Of a DNA stretch of 12,654 bases, positions 5,142 to 12,455 are shown in pieces. The stretch is from Gammaproteobacteria bacterium. GTDB lineage: Bacteria; Pseudomonadota; Gammaproteobacteria; Chromatiales; Chromatiaceae. The stretch covers positions 1 to 12,654 of the forward strand of contig JAHDCB010000038.1 in assembly GCA_020630035.1 (NCBI GenBank). Direction: 5' to 3'. A program made the position numbers and the translations under genes. Each line of letters starts with the position of its first letter. Position 1 is the first letter of the stretch. The notes beneath the pieces were generated by a model. It was not told the origin of the DNA. It was given only the letters and a program-made list of their open reading frames with translations, and did no database searches.

Positions 5142-7028
5142 TTAGCGGCCCAGTAGGCCTTTTAGTGCATTGCCGATATCTTTCGGGCTGCCTAATAGCT
5201 CGGTGGCCTTTTGTTTCACCTTGTCCTCAACCTGCTGCAATATTTTTTGTTTTTGTTCCTGTATCTTTGGTTTGAGTATGCCGCTGAAGTCTGGTCGATA
5301 GCTCAGGCCATTCAGTGGGCCGGTAATGCGCACTGGTATTGGAATGCCACGCAGTTGGTTGGCTGTTTTGCCACCCTGTCCGGTGAGTGAACCGACGAGT
5401 TTGGTGGTGACGACATAATCGACCTGGTCTTGCACCAGGTCAATACTGCCACTTCCGCTGATTCTCAGCAGGGGTGATTGTACTTGCAGGTCGCGGTTCT
5501 GCACTTGTCCCTGCTGTATGGTCGCGCTGCCTTTCAGCATCGCAAAGTCAGTTCTTCCGTTGCTGCTGGCGGAGGCGGTATCACCAGTATTCAGGTTAAA
5601 TAACTCGCTGGCTTGTCGCACGATGTCGGTCAGGTTGATGCCTTGATAGGCACCATCGGTCAGATGAAAGTCTGCCTGACCACTCAGGCTGCGGCGGATC
5701 GTATCTGCGCTCAAGCCAGTAAACTTGAGATCCAGTGTCAGGTCACCCTGGCCCAGGATGCGCTCCTGTTCAGCCAGGTCACGTAATAATGGCCCGACCT
5801 GGATGCCACGTAAGGTGTTTTGTACCTGAATACTTACCGGGTGGCGACGTGCATCGACCTGTACTGAGCCGGTCAGTTTACCCTGATACAGGCTGGCTTG
5901 CAGCGGCTGTAGTGTCAGTTGGCCTTGCTGGTTATGTAGTGTCAGCTGGATGTCACTCAGTTTGATCTGGCTGGCCTGGAATTGTCCGATCTGGAGTTCT
6001 GCCTGCAAGTCGATGTTGTTCAGTATTTGTAGTGGGTTACCGGGTTTTGTATTTGTCGGTTCTGGTTCAGCTTCTGTTGTGGCTGCTGGTAGGTAGTCAT
6101 CCAGGTTGAGCTGTTTCAGGCTGAGTTTGGCGTCTAGTTGTGGGTGGGTTGCCCAGTTTTGTAGTGTCAGGCTGCCGTGGCCATTCAATTGCGGGCCGCT
6201 TAATGTCAGGTTGGTCAGATCCAGGTGTTGTTGTGGTAGATCCAGCGCCAGCGAGCTGCTCAGGGTCAGTGAGATCCCGTCTGCTGGCAGTGCGGCACCT
6301 TGTGCGGTGATATTTGCGAGCAAGTTGCTGAGTGTGATGTGTTGTAGGGTGTCACTTAGTGTGAGTTGGGTGTCGAGTTGTAGTTGCAGGGTGATATCAG
6401 GCTGGGTGCCGCGCAGTTGCAGATTCATCTGCACTGGTGTCGGTGTGCCCGGGTTGAAGTCTTCGATGTTCAGGTTGAATGGGTTGAGCTGGAAGGTCTG
6501 ACCCTGTAGTTGGTCTTGCCAGTCGACGCGTGCTCCCTGGACGTCAATGCGTTGTATGCTCAGGTTCAGGCGTGAGGGTGTTTGGGCTGTGTCGGGTGGT
6601 GTGACCTCTGGTTCTGTAGCCATATTCTGGGTCAGGTCTTCCCAATTGGTGTTGCCTTGTGCATTACGTGCCAGATGCAATTGCAGGCCGTGTAACCTTA
6701 GTGTGTCAATCTCAATCTGGCGGCTGAGCAGTGGCAGGAGCTTCAGTTGGATACCCAGTTGCTGGATCTCTGCAAATGGCTCATTGGCAAAGCCTGGTGC
6801 ATTGCTGAGCCTGACGCCACTGATTTGTGCACCGAGCCAGGGGTACAGGGTGAATTCAATCGGTTGTTCAATCACCAGGTCACGACCAGTGTGTTGTTTC
6901 ACCTGGTTGATCAGATCCTGTTTGTAATCGTTCGGATCAAACCACCAACTGAGGGTGAGCAGGGCGATCAGGATGATGGTTAGCAGGGTGGCGATCAGGC
7001 CGAACAGAGTTTTGAATAAAGTGCGCAT
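5142..7028 (-). CDS. AsmA family envelope protein
   Basis: AsmA-like proteins are anchored in the inner membrane and extend a long beta-rich groove into the periplasm; family members act in phospholipid transport to the outer membrane. The protein has 628 residues, close to E. coli AsmA (617). An N-terminal membrane helix (about 7-29) is followed by the AsmA N-terminal signature W-F-D-P-N-D-Y-K (29-36). Then comes a long region of repeated L-x-L beta strands. The conserved C-terminal domain has the pattern G-L-S-A-D-T-I-R-R-S-L-S-G (438-450) with D-G-A-Y-Q-G-I-N-L (458-466), and L-R-G-I-P-I-P-V-R-I-T-G-P (559-571). The tail (590-628) is charged and helical. ATG 7028 follows the sbcB stop by 11 bases; the Shine-Dalgarno is weak. 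It is an unusual companion for recombination genes and probably shares the operon rather than the pathway. Confidence 0.9.
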   Translation of the reverse strand: MRTLFKTLFGLIATLLTIILIALLTLSWWFDPNDYKQDLINQVKQHTGRDLVIEQPIEFTLYPWLGAQISGVRLSNAPGFANEPFAEIQQLGIQLKLLPLLSRQIEIDTLRLHGLQLHLARNAQGNTNWEDLTQNMATEPEVTPPDTAQTPSRLNLSIQRIDVQGARVDWQDQLQGQTFQLNPFNLNIEDFNPGTPTPVQMNLQLRGTQPDITLQLQLDTQLTLSDTLQHITLSNLLANITAQGAALPADGISLTLSSSLALDLPQQHLDLTNLTLSGPQLNGHGSLTLQNWATHPQLDAKLSLKQLNLDDYLPAATTEAEPEPTNTKPGNPLQILNNIDLQAELQIGQFQASQIKLSDIQLTLHNQQGQLTLQPLQASLYQGKLTGSVQVDARRHPVSIQVQNTLRGIQVGPLLRDLAEQERILGQGDLTLDLKFTGLSADTIRRSLSGQADFHLTDGAYQGINLTDIVRQASELFNLNTGDTASASSNGRTDFAMLKGSATIQQGQVQNRDLQVQSPLLRISGSGSIDLVQDQVDYVVTTKLVGSLTGQGGKTANQLRGIPIPVRITGPLNGLSYRPDFSGILKPKIQEQKQKILQQVEDKVKQKATELLGSPKDIGNALKGLLGR

Positions 7029-7039
7029 GATGATGTTGA

Positions 7040-8482
7040 TCAGAGGTGAGAAGAGAGTCCCAGTTGTGTTGGCCAGGCGAGTAACGCCTCCAGCAGGTCA
7101 CGCTGTTGTGTGCTGAGTGTCGGGTCCACGATCAGTTGCGATAGCTCGGTCTGGTAATCTGCCAGCGTGATGCTGGCGCCCGCTGCCGGGTCGGTCAGTC
7201 GTTGTTGCCGGAATGTCTCCCAAGCGGCATTTTCCTGTGCATTCAGGGTTTCCGGCCAGTTACGTGCCCGATAGCGGAAGAAGAGGGTCGCCAGGCGCGG
7301 ATCAATAAAGTCCGGTTGTAAGTGAGCCAGCTCGGTCGGTGTTGCTCGTTGGATCTCCTGGCATAATGCCCGGTCAGGTGGGGACAGAAAGCCGCCGCCG
7401 TACAGGTCAAAATCCGGATCTGTGTCACGCGCCGGGTAGGGGATGCTGAACACATCGGCCAGCTTGTTTGCCAGTGCGGGTTGTGCTGCTTGTAGTGCAG
7501 CAGTATGTTCTGTTGCCGGTGTCGCCGGCATCTGCCAGTCGGCACGGGCGGTATCTGTCAGGGTACTGGCCGGGACGACCACCGGGGCGCGATTCAGGTG
7601 TACGACCTTTAGTGCCGGGCGTACCTGCCCGTCGGGCAGATCGGCGGTTGCGGTGTATAGCCGGGCATGAATCTCCGCTGCGCTGAGTTGCAGGATGTCA
7701 GTGGGATCCTGGCGCAGATCATACACAATCACGCCATTTTTTTGTATTGGATGCCAGGCCAGCGGCAGGACTAAGGCGATACAACCGGTGGCTGCCGGAT
7801 ATCGGGCAGAGACATGTAATACAGGCTTTGCTGCTTGCGGATCCAGCAGTGTGCTGAGGGTTTGTTTGTCGCGATGCGTGTGGCAATACTCAAACAGGCG
7901 CGGTTGTTGCTGGCGCAGCAGACGTGCCAGGGCGATCGTAGCCTGGACATCAGCCAGGGCATCGTGTGCGTCGGCATGGCTGATATTGTTGGCCGCAGTC
8001 AGGTCGGTCAGGCGAAAGCTGGTAGTGCCGTCTGGATGTACAGGCCATTCCAGCCCTTCCGGGCGTAGTGCCCGGGTCAGGCGGACGATATCAATCAGGT
8101 CCCAGCGCGAATTGCCGCGTTTCCATTCGCGTTCGTACGGATCGTAAAAATTACGATACAGGCCGTAGCGGGTGACTTCATCGTCAAACCGCAGGTTGTT
8201 ATAACCCAGCGCGCAGGTACCGGACTGACTCAGTTCGGCATGAATCGCGGCAAAAAAATCGGCTTCCGGTACGCCTTCTGCCAGGGCTTGTTGCGGTGTG
8301 ATTCCGGTAGTCAGACAGGCCTGCGGTTGTGGTAACACATCCTGTGCTGGTTGCGCATACAGCACCAGTGGCTCGCCGATCGGGTTCAGCTCAGCATCAG
8401 TGCGTAGCCCGGCAAATTGTGCCGCCCGGTCTGCTGCCGGATTAGCGCCCCAGGTTTCGTAATCGTGCCAGTAATAAGTCAT
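7040..8482 (-). CDS. sbcB: Exodeoxyribonuclease I SbcB
   Basis: Exonuclease I degrades single-stranded DNA 3' to 5' and acts in mismatch repair and recombination, removing 3' overhangs. The protein has 480 residues, against 475 in E. coli. The DEDDh catalytic set is complete: D7 and E9 in H-D-Y-E-T, D100 in G-Y-N-N-L-R-F-D-D-E, H173 and D178 in A-H-D-A-L-A-D-V. The exonuclease domain (1-190) is followed by the SH3-like and helical ExoI C-terminal domains, with family motifs such as P-L-A-W-H-P and F-F-R-Y-R-A-R-N-W-P. ATG 8482 stands two bases after the stop of the pilW-like gene, so translation is probably coupled. Placement behind ruvCA makes functional sense as a recombination and repair unit. 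Confidence 0.96.
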   Translation of the reverse strand: MTYYWHDYETWGANPAADRAAQFAGLRTDAELNPIGEPLVLYAQPAQDVLPQPQACLTTGITPQQALAEGVPEADFFAAIHAELSQSGTCALGYNNLRFDDEVTRYGLYRNFYDPYEREWKRGNSRWDLIDIVRLTRALRPEGLEWPVHPDGTTSFRLTDLTAANNISHADAHDALADVQATIALARLLRQQQPRLFEYCHTHRDKQTLSTLLDPQAAKPVLHVSARYPAATGCIALVLPLAWHPIQKNGVIVYDLRQDPTDILQLSAAEIHARLYTATADLPDGQVRPALKVVHLNRAPVVVPASTLTDTARADWQMPATPATEHTAALQAAQPALANKLADVFSIPYPARDTDPDFDLYGGGFLSPPDRALCQEIQRATPTELAHLQPDFIDPRLATLFFRYRARNWPETLNAQENAAWETFRQQRLTDPAAGASITLADYQTELSQLIVDPTLSTQQRDLLEALLAWPTQLGLSSHL

Positions 8483-8484
8483 GT

Positions 8485-9558
8485 TTACGGTATGCGGTTG
8501 CGTAGAGTGATAGACAGGCTGAACGGATAACGCAGATAGCCGTCCTGTGCTGTGAGATTGGTGCCGTTAAAAGTGATCTGTTGCGGTTCATCCGTGGCGA
8601 GTACCGGGTTGAGGCTACGTACTAACAGATCAATCTGCACGCTGATCACCGACTGCCAGTTGGTAACCTGATCTGCGGTGACAGTCTGATCCACGAGATG
8701 GTCGCCATCGGTATCCTCGCCATATCGTATCTGCAGACTTTCTACACCTTCAGCCAGCTCCTGAGCAGTTTCTGTGGTGGCGTTTTTGCTGATCATGCGT
8801 CGATACAGGGTTGGTGGCTGGGTTGCCTGGCGGCCACGTTTACCAACATAGTATAGCCAACCGGCTGCCTGCCAGACCTGCCACCCAGCGGTGTTGACTG
8901 CTGGCTGTGTCGCGTTTGCCGCACAAGCCAGCTCGGTCGTTCTGCCGGACACACCGCAGGCCGAGACCAGTGCTGCAGCCCGACAATCGCTCAGCAGGAG
9001 GACATCGTGCGTGGCATAAGGTGGCGTTTGTGCGGTGCGCAGTTGAGTGCCCAGTAATGTGCCGGACACCTGGTTACCCGTGGTGTGCCAGATCCGCAGA
9101 ATATCTGATTGTGCCACCGCAAAGGTGTCTGGATTCAGCACCGGGGTATCCGACTGGCTGCTGAGCCAGCCAGAGATGCTGGCATCCGTGACTGGCCTGT
9201 GGGTGGCCAGGGTATAGCCGCCGGTTGCGCTATCCTCGGCTTCCCAACCGGCGATACCTCGTGCTGGGGTGAACGCAGCTGGTGGATCTGCCAGATGGTT
9301 GGTATACGCGACGTGGCGGCTGGCACAGCCGCGAAACCCGGCCATGCGGATATCCCGGCTCAGGGTGCTGGCGGCGTAGCGTGCAGTTTCCTGAATCTGC
9401 GCCAGTGCCTGATGTAATTGATAGCTGGTCTGACTGGCGACAAACAGGGGAATCAGGCCACTGAGCAATATCAGCGACAAGGCGAGGGTTATCAGGAGTT
9501 CTACCAGAGTCAGGCCCTGGTGAGGTGCAGCGATCGATTCTGGGCAGAATCGCCTCAT
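8485..9558 (-). CDS. Type IV pilus minor pilin, PilW-like
   Basis: Minor pilins of the PilW class are inner-membrane prepilins that prime type IV pilus assembly. The protein has 357 residues. A class III signal peptide of 15 residues ends H-Q-G15 and is followed by L-T-L-V-E-L-L; E20 is the conserved Glu5 of mature pilins. The hydrophobic helix runs 16-40, then Q-E-T-A-R-Y-A-A (56-63) and R-D-I-R-M-A-G-F-R-G-C (68-78), typical of PilW. Near the C-terminus D-T-D-G-D-H-L-V-D (282-290) has the spacing of a calcium-binding loop and is also usual in this family. The ATG overlaps the ruvA stop by four bases (ATGA, 9555-9558). pilW normally sits in a fimT-pilV-pilW-pilX-pilY1-pilE cluster; none of these are present here. 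The gene could be a true operon member or a relocated copy. Confidence 0.88.
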   Translation of the reverse strand: MRRFCPESIAAPHQGLTLVELLITLALSLILLSGLIPLFVASQTSYQLHQALAQIQETARYAASTLSRDIRMAGFRGCASRHVAYTNHLADPPAAFTPARGIAGWEAEDSATGGYTLATHRPVTDASISGWLSSQSDTPVLNPDTFAVAQSDILRIWHTTGNQVSGTLLGTQLRTAQTPPYATHDVLLLSDCRAAALVSACGVSGRTTELACAANATQPAVNTAGWQVWQAAGWLYYVGKRGRQATQPPTLYRRMISKNATTETAQELAEGVESLQIRYGEDTDGDHLVDQTVTADQVTNWQSVISVQIDLLVRSLNPVLATDEPQQITFNGTNLTAQDGYLRYPFSLSITLRNRIP

Positions 9559-10163
9559 GTAGCTTGTAGTGCCTGCCGGATCATATCTTCAACCGGAAGG
9601 GTGTCGTCAGAGGAGATACCCTGCAACATACGCTGTGCTTCGCCAGGCTTGTAGCCCAGGGCGAGCAGGGCACCGAGGGCATCATCCCGGGCGGTGTGAG
9701 TCGCTGGTGTTGGCGCAGCAGTTGATGTTGTTGTGCCGCCGGGATCGGGCGAGACGCCGGTGCCGGGCAGACGATCCTTCATATCCAGGATCAAGCGTTC
9801 GGCAGTTTTTTTGCCAACACCGGGTAGCCTGGTCAGCGCGGCGACATTGCCAGTCTGCACTGCCTGGGTGAACTCAGCGTGGTTCATGCCGGATAAGATT
9901 GCCAGGGCCATCTTGCCACCGACACCATTCACCTTCAGCAGGGTGCGAAACAAGGTGCGTTCGGCCAGGTTGGCAAAGCCGTACAACAACTGCGCATCTT
10001 CCCGCACTGCCAGGTGAGTGTATAACGTCACCGGTTCTTCTGCGGCGGGCAACTGATAGAAGGTGGACATAGGTGCCTGAAGCTCATAGCCCACGCCCTG
10101 TACATCCAGGATCAGCATCGGGGGTTGTTTGAGTGCGACCTTGCCACGTAATAAGCCGATCAT
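9555..10163 (-). CDS. ruvA: Holliday junction helicase DNA-binding subunit RuvA
   Basis: RuvA tetramers bind four-way DNA junctions and load the RuvB motor for branch migration. With the start at M-I-G-L-L-R-G (ATG 10163) the protein has 202 residues, against 203 in E. coli. Domain I (1-64) carries V-Q-G-V-G-Y-E and the acidic pin E55-D56. Domain II has two helix-hairpin-helix motifs, V-N-G-V-G-G-K (78-84) and L-P-G-V-G-K-K-T-A-E-R-L (113-124). A threonine/alanine/proline-rich linker (about 140-158) leads to domain III, the RuvB-binding part (160-202). The frame is open for 15 further codons upstream, but these lie inside ruvC, and the chosen start gives an ATGA overlap with the ruvC stop. 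ruvB does not follow. Confidence 0.96.
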   Translation of the reverse strand: MIGLLRGKVALKQPPMLILDVQGVGYELQAPMSTFYQLPAAEEPVTLYTHLAVREDAQLLYGFANLAERTLFRTLLKVNGVGGKMALAILSGMNHAEFTQAVQTGNVAALTRLPGVGKKTAERLILDMKDRLPGTGVSPDPGGTTTSTAAPTPATHTARDDALGALLALGYKPGEAQRMLQGISSDDTLPVEDMIRQALQAT

Positions 10164-10648
10164 TGCGGACTTACCCGGTGAAAAAAATGTTGATGGTGCG
10201 CATGACACAAGGCAATTGCCAGGGCATCTGATTCATCCAGCCCCATCTGACGTTGCTGGCTTAACATCAGTTGTACCATATATTGTACTTGGGCTTTATC
10301 TGCGGCCCCGGTGCCGACCAGAGCTTGCTTGACGGATCGGGCACTGTATTCAAATACCGGTAGCTTGCGGGTGACAGCGGCAGTGATTGCAGCACCACGG
10401 GCCTGGCCCAGTTTTAATGCGGCACCGGCATTTTTGGCGACAAAGACCTGTTCTATCGCGACCTGATCTGGCTGGGTGGCAGCAATCACGTCACTCAGCT
10501 GGCTGAAGATTTCGCCCAGACGGGCCGGGAAATCACGACTTTCGGTGCGGATACAGCCGCTGGTGAGATAAGTGCTGGTCTGACGCTGACTGGCGATGAC
10601 ACCATATCCGGTAGTCCGGGACCCCGGATCTATGCCTAAAACACGCAT
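10160..10648 (-). CDS. ruvC: Crossover junction endodeoxyribonuclease RuvC
   Basis: RuvC is a dimeric Mg-dependent nuclease that resolves Holliday junctions by paired nicks in an RNase H-like fold. The protein has 162 residues, slightly shorter than E. coli (173) because of a shorter C-terminus. The four catalytic acids are present at the standard positions: D7 in L-G-I-D-P-G-S, E66 in V-A-I-E-Q-V-F, D138 and D141 in L-D-E-S-D-A-L-A-I-A-L-C-H. The conserved N-A-G-A-A-L-K-L-G-Q-A-R-G block (73-85) is present too. The start lies 11 bases after the yebC stop and the stop overlaps ruvA by four bases, so RuvC and RuvA are likely made together. Confidence 0.97.
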   Translation of the reverse strand: MRVLGIDPGSRTTGYGVIASQRQTSTYLTSGCIRTESRDFPARLGEIFSQLSDVIAATQPDQVAIEQVFVAKNAGAALKLGQARGAAITAAVTRKLPVFEYSARSVKQALVGTGAADKAQVQYMVQLMLSQQRQMGLDESDALAIALCHAHHQHFFHRVSPQ

Positions 10649-10659
10649 CCAGGGAAAAC

Positions 10660-11385
10660 TCAGTCAGTCAGATTGGCGTTGGTGTAGACCTCTTGCACGT
10701 CATCCAGGTCTTCGAGAAAATCGACTAGGCGCAGCACCTTTTCTGCCGCTTCGCCCTGCAGCTCAATCTGCGTTTCGGCAGTAAAGGCGATTTCAGCATG
10801 ATCAGGTGCCTGGTCTTTTTTTATCAGACCGTCGTGTACCGTATGAAACTCTTCCGCACTGGTATACACATCGACAGATTCGTCGTCGTTCCCGACCACA
10901 TCATCTGCACCCAGTTCGAGGGCCAGCTCCAGTAGTGCATCTTCGTCAGTACCGGGCGCATAACTCAGAATTCCCTGTTTCTGAAACAGATAGGCGACAG
11001 AACCATCAGTGCCGAGATTACCGCCATGCTTAGTGAAGGCATGCCGTACCTCAGATGCGGTGCGATTGCGGTTATCGGTCAGACAATCCACCAGCACGGC
11101 GATACCGCCCGGGGCATAGCCTTCGTAGCGGATTTCATCAAAATTACCGGTGTCCTCGCCGCCAGCACCGCGTTTAACCGCCCGGTCGATTGTGTCATTC
11201 GGCATATTGCCGGCCTTCGCCTTATCAATCGCCAGACGCAGACGAGGATTTGCGCTGATATCACCACCGCCCTGGCGAGCAGCCACAGTGACTTCCTTAA
11301 TCAACTTAGACCAGAGCTTGCCGCGCTTTTTATCATTGGCCGCCTTTTTGTGCTTAATATTTGCCCATTTACTATGGCCTGCCAT
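10660..11385 (-). CDS. yebC: YebC/TACO1 family regulatory protein
   Basis: YebC-family proteins were first annotated as transcriptional regulators; some members act on ribosomes, where they help translate proline-rich stretches, and this one could do either. The protein has 241 residues, near the usual 246. The N-terminus M-A-G-H-S-K-W-A-N-I-K-H-K-K-A (1-15) is the family hallmark. It is followed by the basic segment and the acidic middle and C-terminal domains, with D-F-L-E-D-L-D-D-V-Q-E-V-Y-T-N near the end. ATG 11385 has a strong ribosome binding site AGGAGA seven bases upstream (11393-11398), unlike the downstream genes, which fits its being the first gene of the operon. yebC-ruvC-ruvA is the standard gammaproteobacterial order. 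Confidence 0.97.
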   Translation of the reverse strand: MAGHSKWANIKHKKAANDKKRGKLWSKLIKEVTVAARQGGGDISANPRLRLAIDKAKAGNMPNDTIDRAVKRGAGGEDTGNFDEIRYEGYAPGGIAVLVDCLTDNRNRTASEVRHAFTKHGGNLGTDGSVAYLFQKQGILSYAPGTDEDALLELALELGADDVVGNDDESVDVYTSAEEFHTVHDGLIKKDQAPDHAEIAFTAETQIELQGEAAEKVLRLVDFLEDLDDVQEVYTNANLTD

Positions 11386-11392
11386 CCGAGAT

Positions 11393-11445
11393 TCTCCTGT
11401 TGACCGGTGTGATATGAGATGGCGGCTGCGCGCCAGATAATTGTA
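11393..11445 (-). promoter_or_regulatory. yebC ribosome binding site and possible -10 box
   Basis: AGGAGA (complement of 11393-11398) is placed seven bases before the yebC ATG. Further upstream TACAAT (complement of 11440-11445) is a fair -10 box, but I see no good -35 at the matching distance. This 140-base gap is the only place for a promoter serving the seven-gene operon. Confidence 0.35.
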
Positions 11446-11490
11446 TCAGGGTACCACTGAAAACGACTCTGCTTACAAATACGTTCGTTA

Positions 11491-11537
11491 AAAATCTGCC
11501 TGAAGTAGATTTTCACGTAGCCCCGAATGGACTACGT
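11491..11537 (-). terminator. Two hairpins at 3' end of Rpn-family gene
   Basis: Reading on the minus strand, ACGTAG/CTACGT (11532-11537 with 11515-11520, loop 11) overlaps the stop codon of the nuclease gene. It is followed at once by AAAATCT/AGATTTT (11507-11513 with 11491-11497, loop 9), whose distal arm ends in a T-run. This could be a terminator separating the nuclease gene from yebC. The stems are short and AT-rich, so efficiency is doubtful. Confidence 0.4.
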
Positions 11538-12455
11538 TGCTAATTTTGTTATTTCGTGTAAAGAGAGACCAGTGATCTCAGAGATCGCTTTTGCATCAAG
11601 CTGGCCTGCGGTTAACAAGTTTATAGCTATTTCCATATTGCGCTGTTTTATGCCTTCCTGAACACCTTGCTTTATTCCCTGTTGTATACCTTGCTTTATC
11701 CCTTTTTCTATACCTTTATGCACGCCCACAGTATAAGATGATTCAACCATACTGGCTTGATAATGCATATCATCCTGATATCTTGAATAAGCCATGCGTT
11801 CTGTTTCAGGCAATTTCAGAATATCCAGCTCCCGCTTGGCCTTTTTCAGACCCTTTGCCCGAAAGTCTTCCTTGATCTCTTCATGTTTCAGAAAGTAAAT
11901 CCATTCATCTAAATTATCTCGCGCAGTATCATTAAAGTTATTCACCTTGATTAGATAATATTCCGGAAATATCTCGTTGATTTTACTTTTTTTATAAAGT
12001 TTTTGTTGATTCTGAGATAATTCCAGTGTGTCCTGATGATGCAGGCCGAGAAAGGTTGTTTTGCCATGATAAACATAATCTTTACCCTGGCCTAAATCAA
12101 AATACAGAATATTGACCGAAATCACCTTCACAACGTTTGAGTAAGGCTCATTTTCGTCCAGATGCTCAGTAATGACCTTCGAGGTACCGAACAGAATTCG
12201 TTGCAGATAATCAAACTCACGTTCGTGCTGCACCTCAATGATAATGATTTCATCATGCTGATTCTTAACCTTGAGGTCTACCCGGTTAAACTTATCCTGG
12301 CTATGTTGTTTGTTACTTTCACTCTCCAGAATTTCAATAATCTGAATATCTTCTTTCAGCAGCTCGCTCAGAAAGCCTGCCAGAATGTCAAAATTTGCCT
12401 TACTTCTGAGCAGTTTTTTCATCGCCCAGTCAAAGCTGATCAGTTTGCGTGGCAT
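11532..12455 (-). CDS. Rpn family PD-(D/E)XK nuclease
   Basis: Member of the recombination-promoting nuclease (Rpn, YhgA-like, PDDEXK_2) family, once annotated as transposase; E. coli members cut DNA, promote RecA-independent recombination, and some act in phage defence. The protein has 307 residues, typical. The opening S-F-D-W-A-M-K-K-L-L (7-16) is the family start. The nuclease core shows D60 in R-V-D-L and E74-V-Q76 in I-I-I-E-V-Q, the E-x-Q form of the catalytic motif. After the core (to about 200) comes an alpha-helical part, a repeat tail with G-I/V every four residues (about 247-270), and a C-terminal segment A-K-A-I-S-E-I-T-G-L-S that looks like a short helix-turn-helix. AGGA nine bases before ATG 12455 is the ribosome binding site. 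The codons are visibly more AT-rich than in neighbouring genes, suggesting transfer. Confidence 0.9.
   Translation of the reverse strand: MPRKLISFDWAMKKLLRSKANFDILAGFLSELLKEDIQIIEILESESNKQHSQDKFNRVDLKVKNQHDEIIIIEVQHEREFDYLQRILFGTSKVITEHLDENEPYSNVVKVISVNILYFDLGQGKDYVYHGKTTFLGLHHQDTLELSQNQQKLYKKSKINEIFPEYYLIKVNNFNDTARDNLDEWIYFLKHEEIKEDFRAKGLKKAKRELDILKLPETERMAYSRYQDDMHYQASMVESSYTVGVHKGIEKGIKQGIQQGIKQGVQEGIKQRNMEIAINLLTAGQLDAKAISEITGLSLHEITKLAT
11643..11717 (-). repeat. 12-bp periodic repeat coding a K-G-I-x tail
   Basis: Residues about 247-270 of the Rpn-family protein are a run of four-residue units (K-G-I-E, K-G-I-K, Q-G-I-Q, Q-G-I-K, Q-G-V-Q, E-G-I-K), coded by an imperfect 12-bp repeat with GG(T/A/C)ATA cores. 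Such tails are common and variable in length in this family, so the tract may expand and contract. Confidence 0.7.

Noticed and set aside
6106..6927. Plus-strand open frames of 126 and 131 codons inside the AsmA-like gene
   Set aside because: They are antisense to a well-supported gene, rich in Cys, Ser and Arg as expected for complementary reading, and lack ribosome binding sites.
10164..10208. Longer RuvA start
   Set aside because: The extra residues overlap ruvC and precede the universal M-I-G-x-L-R-G start of RuvA.
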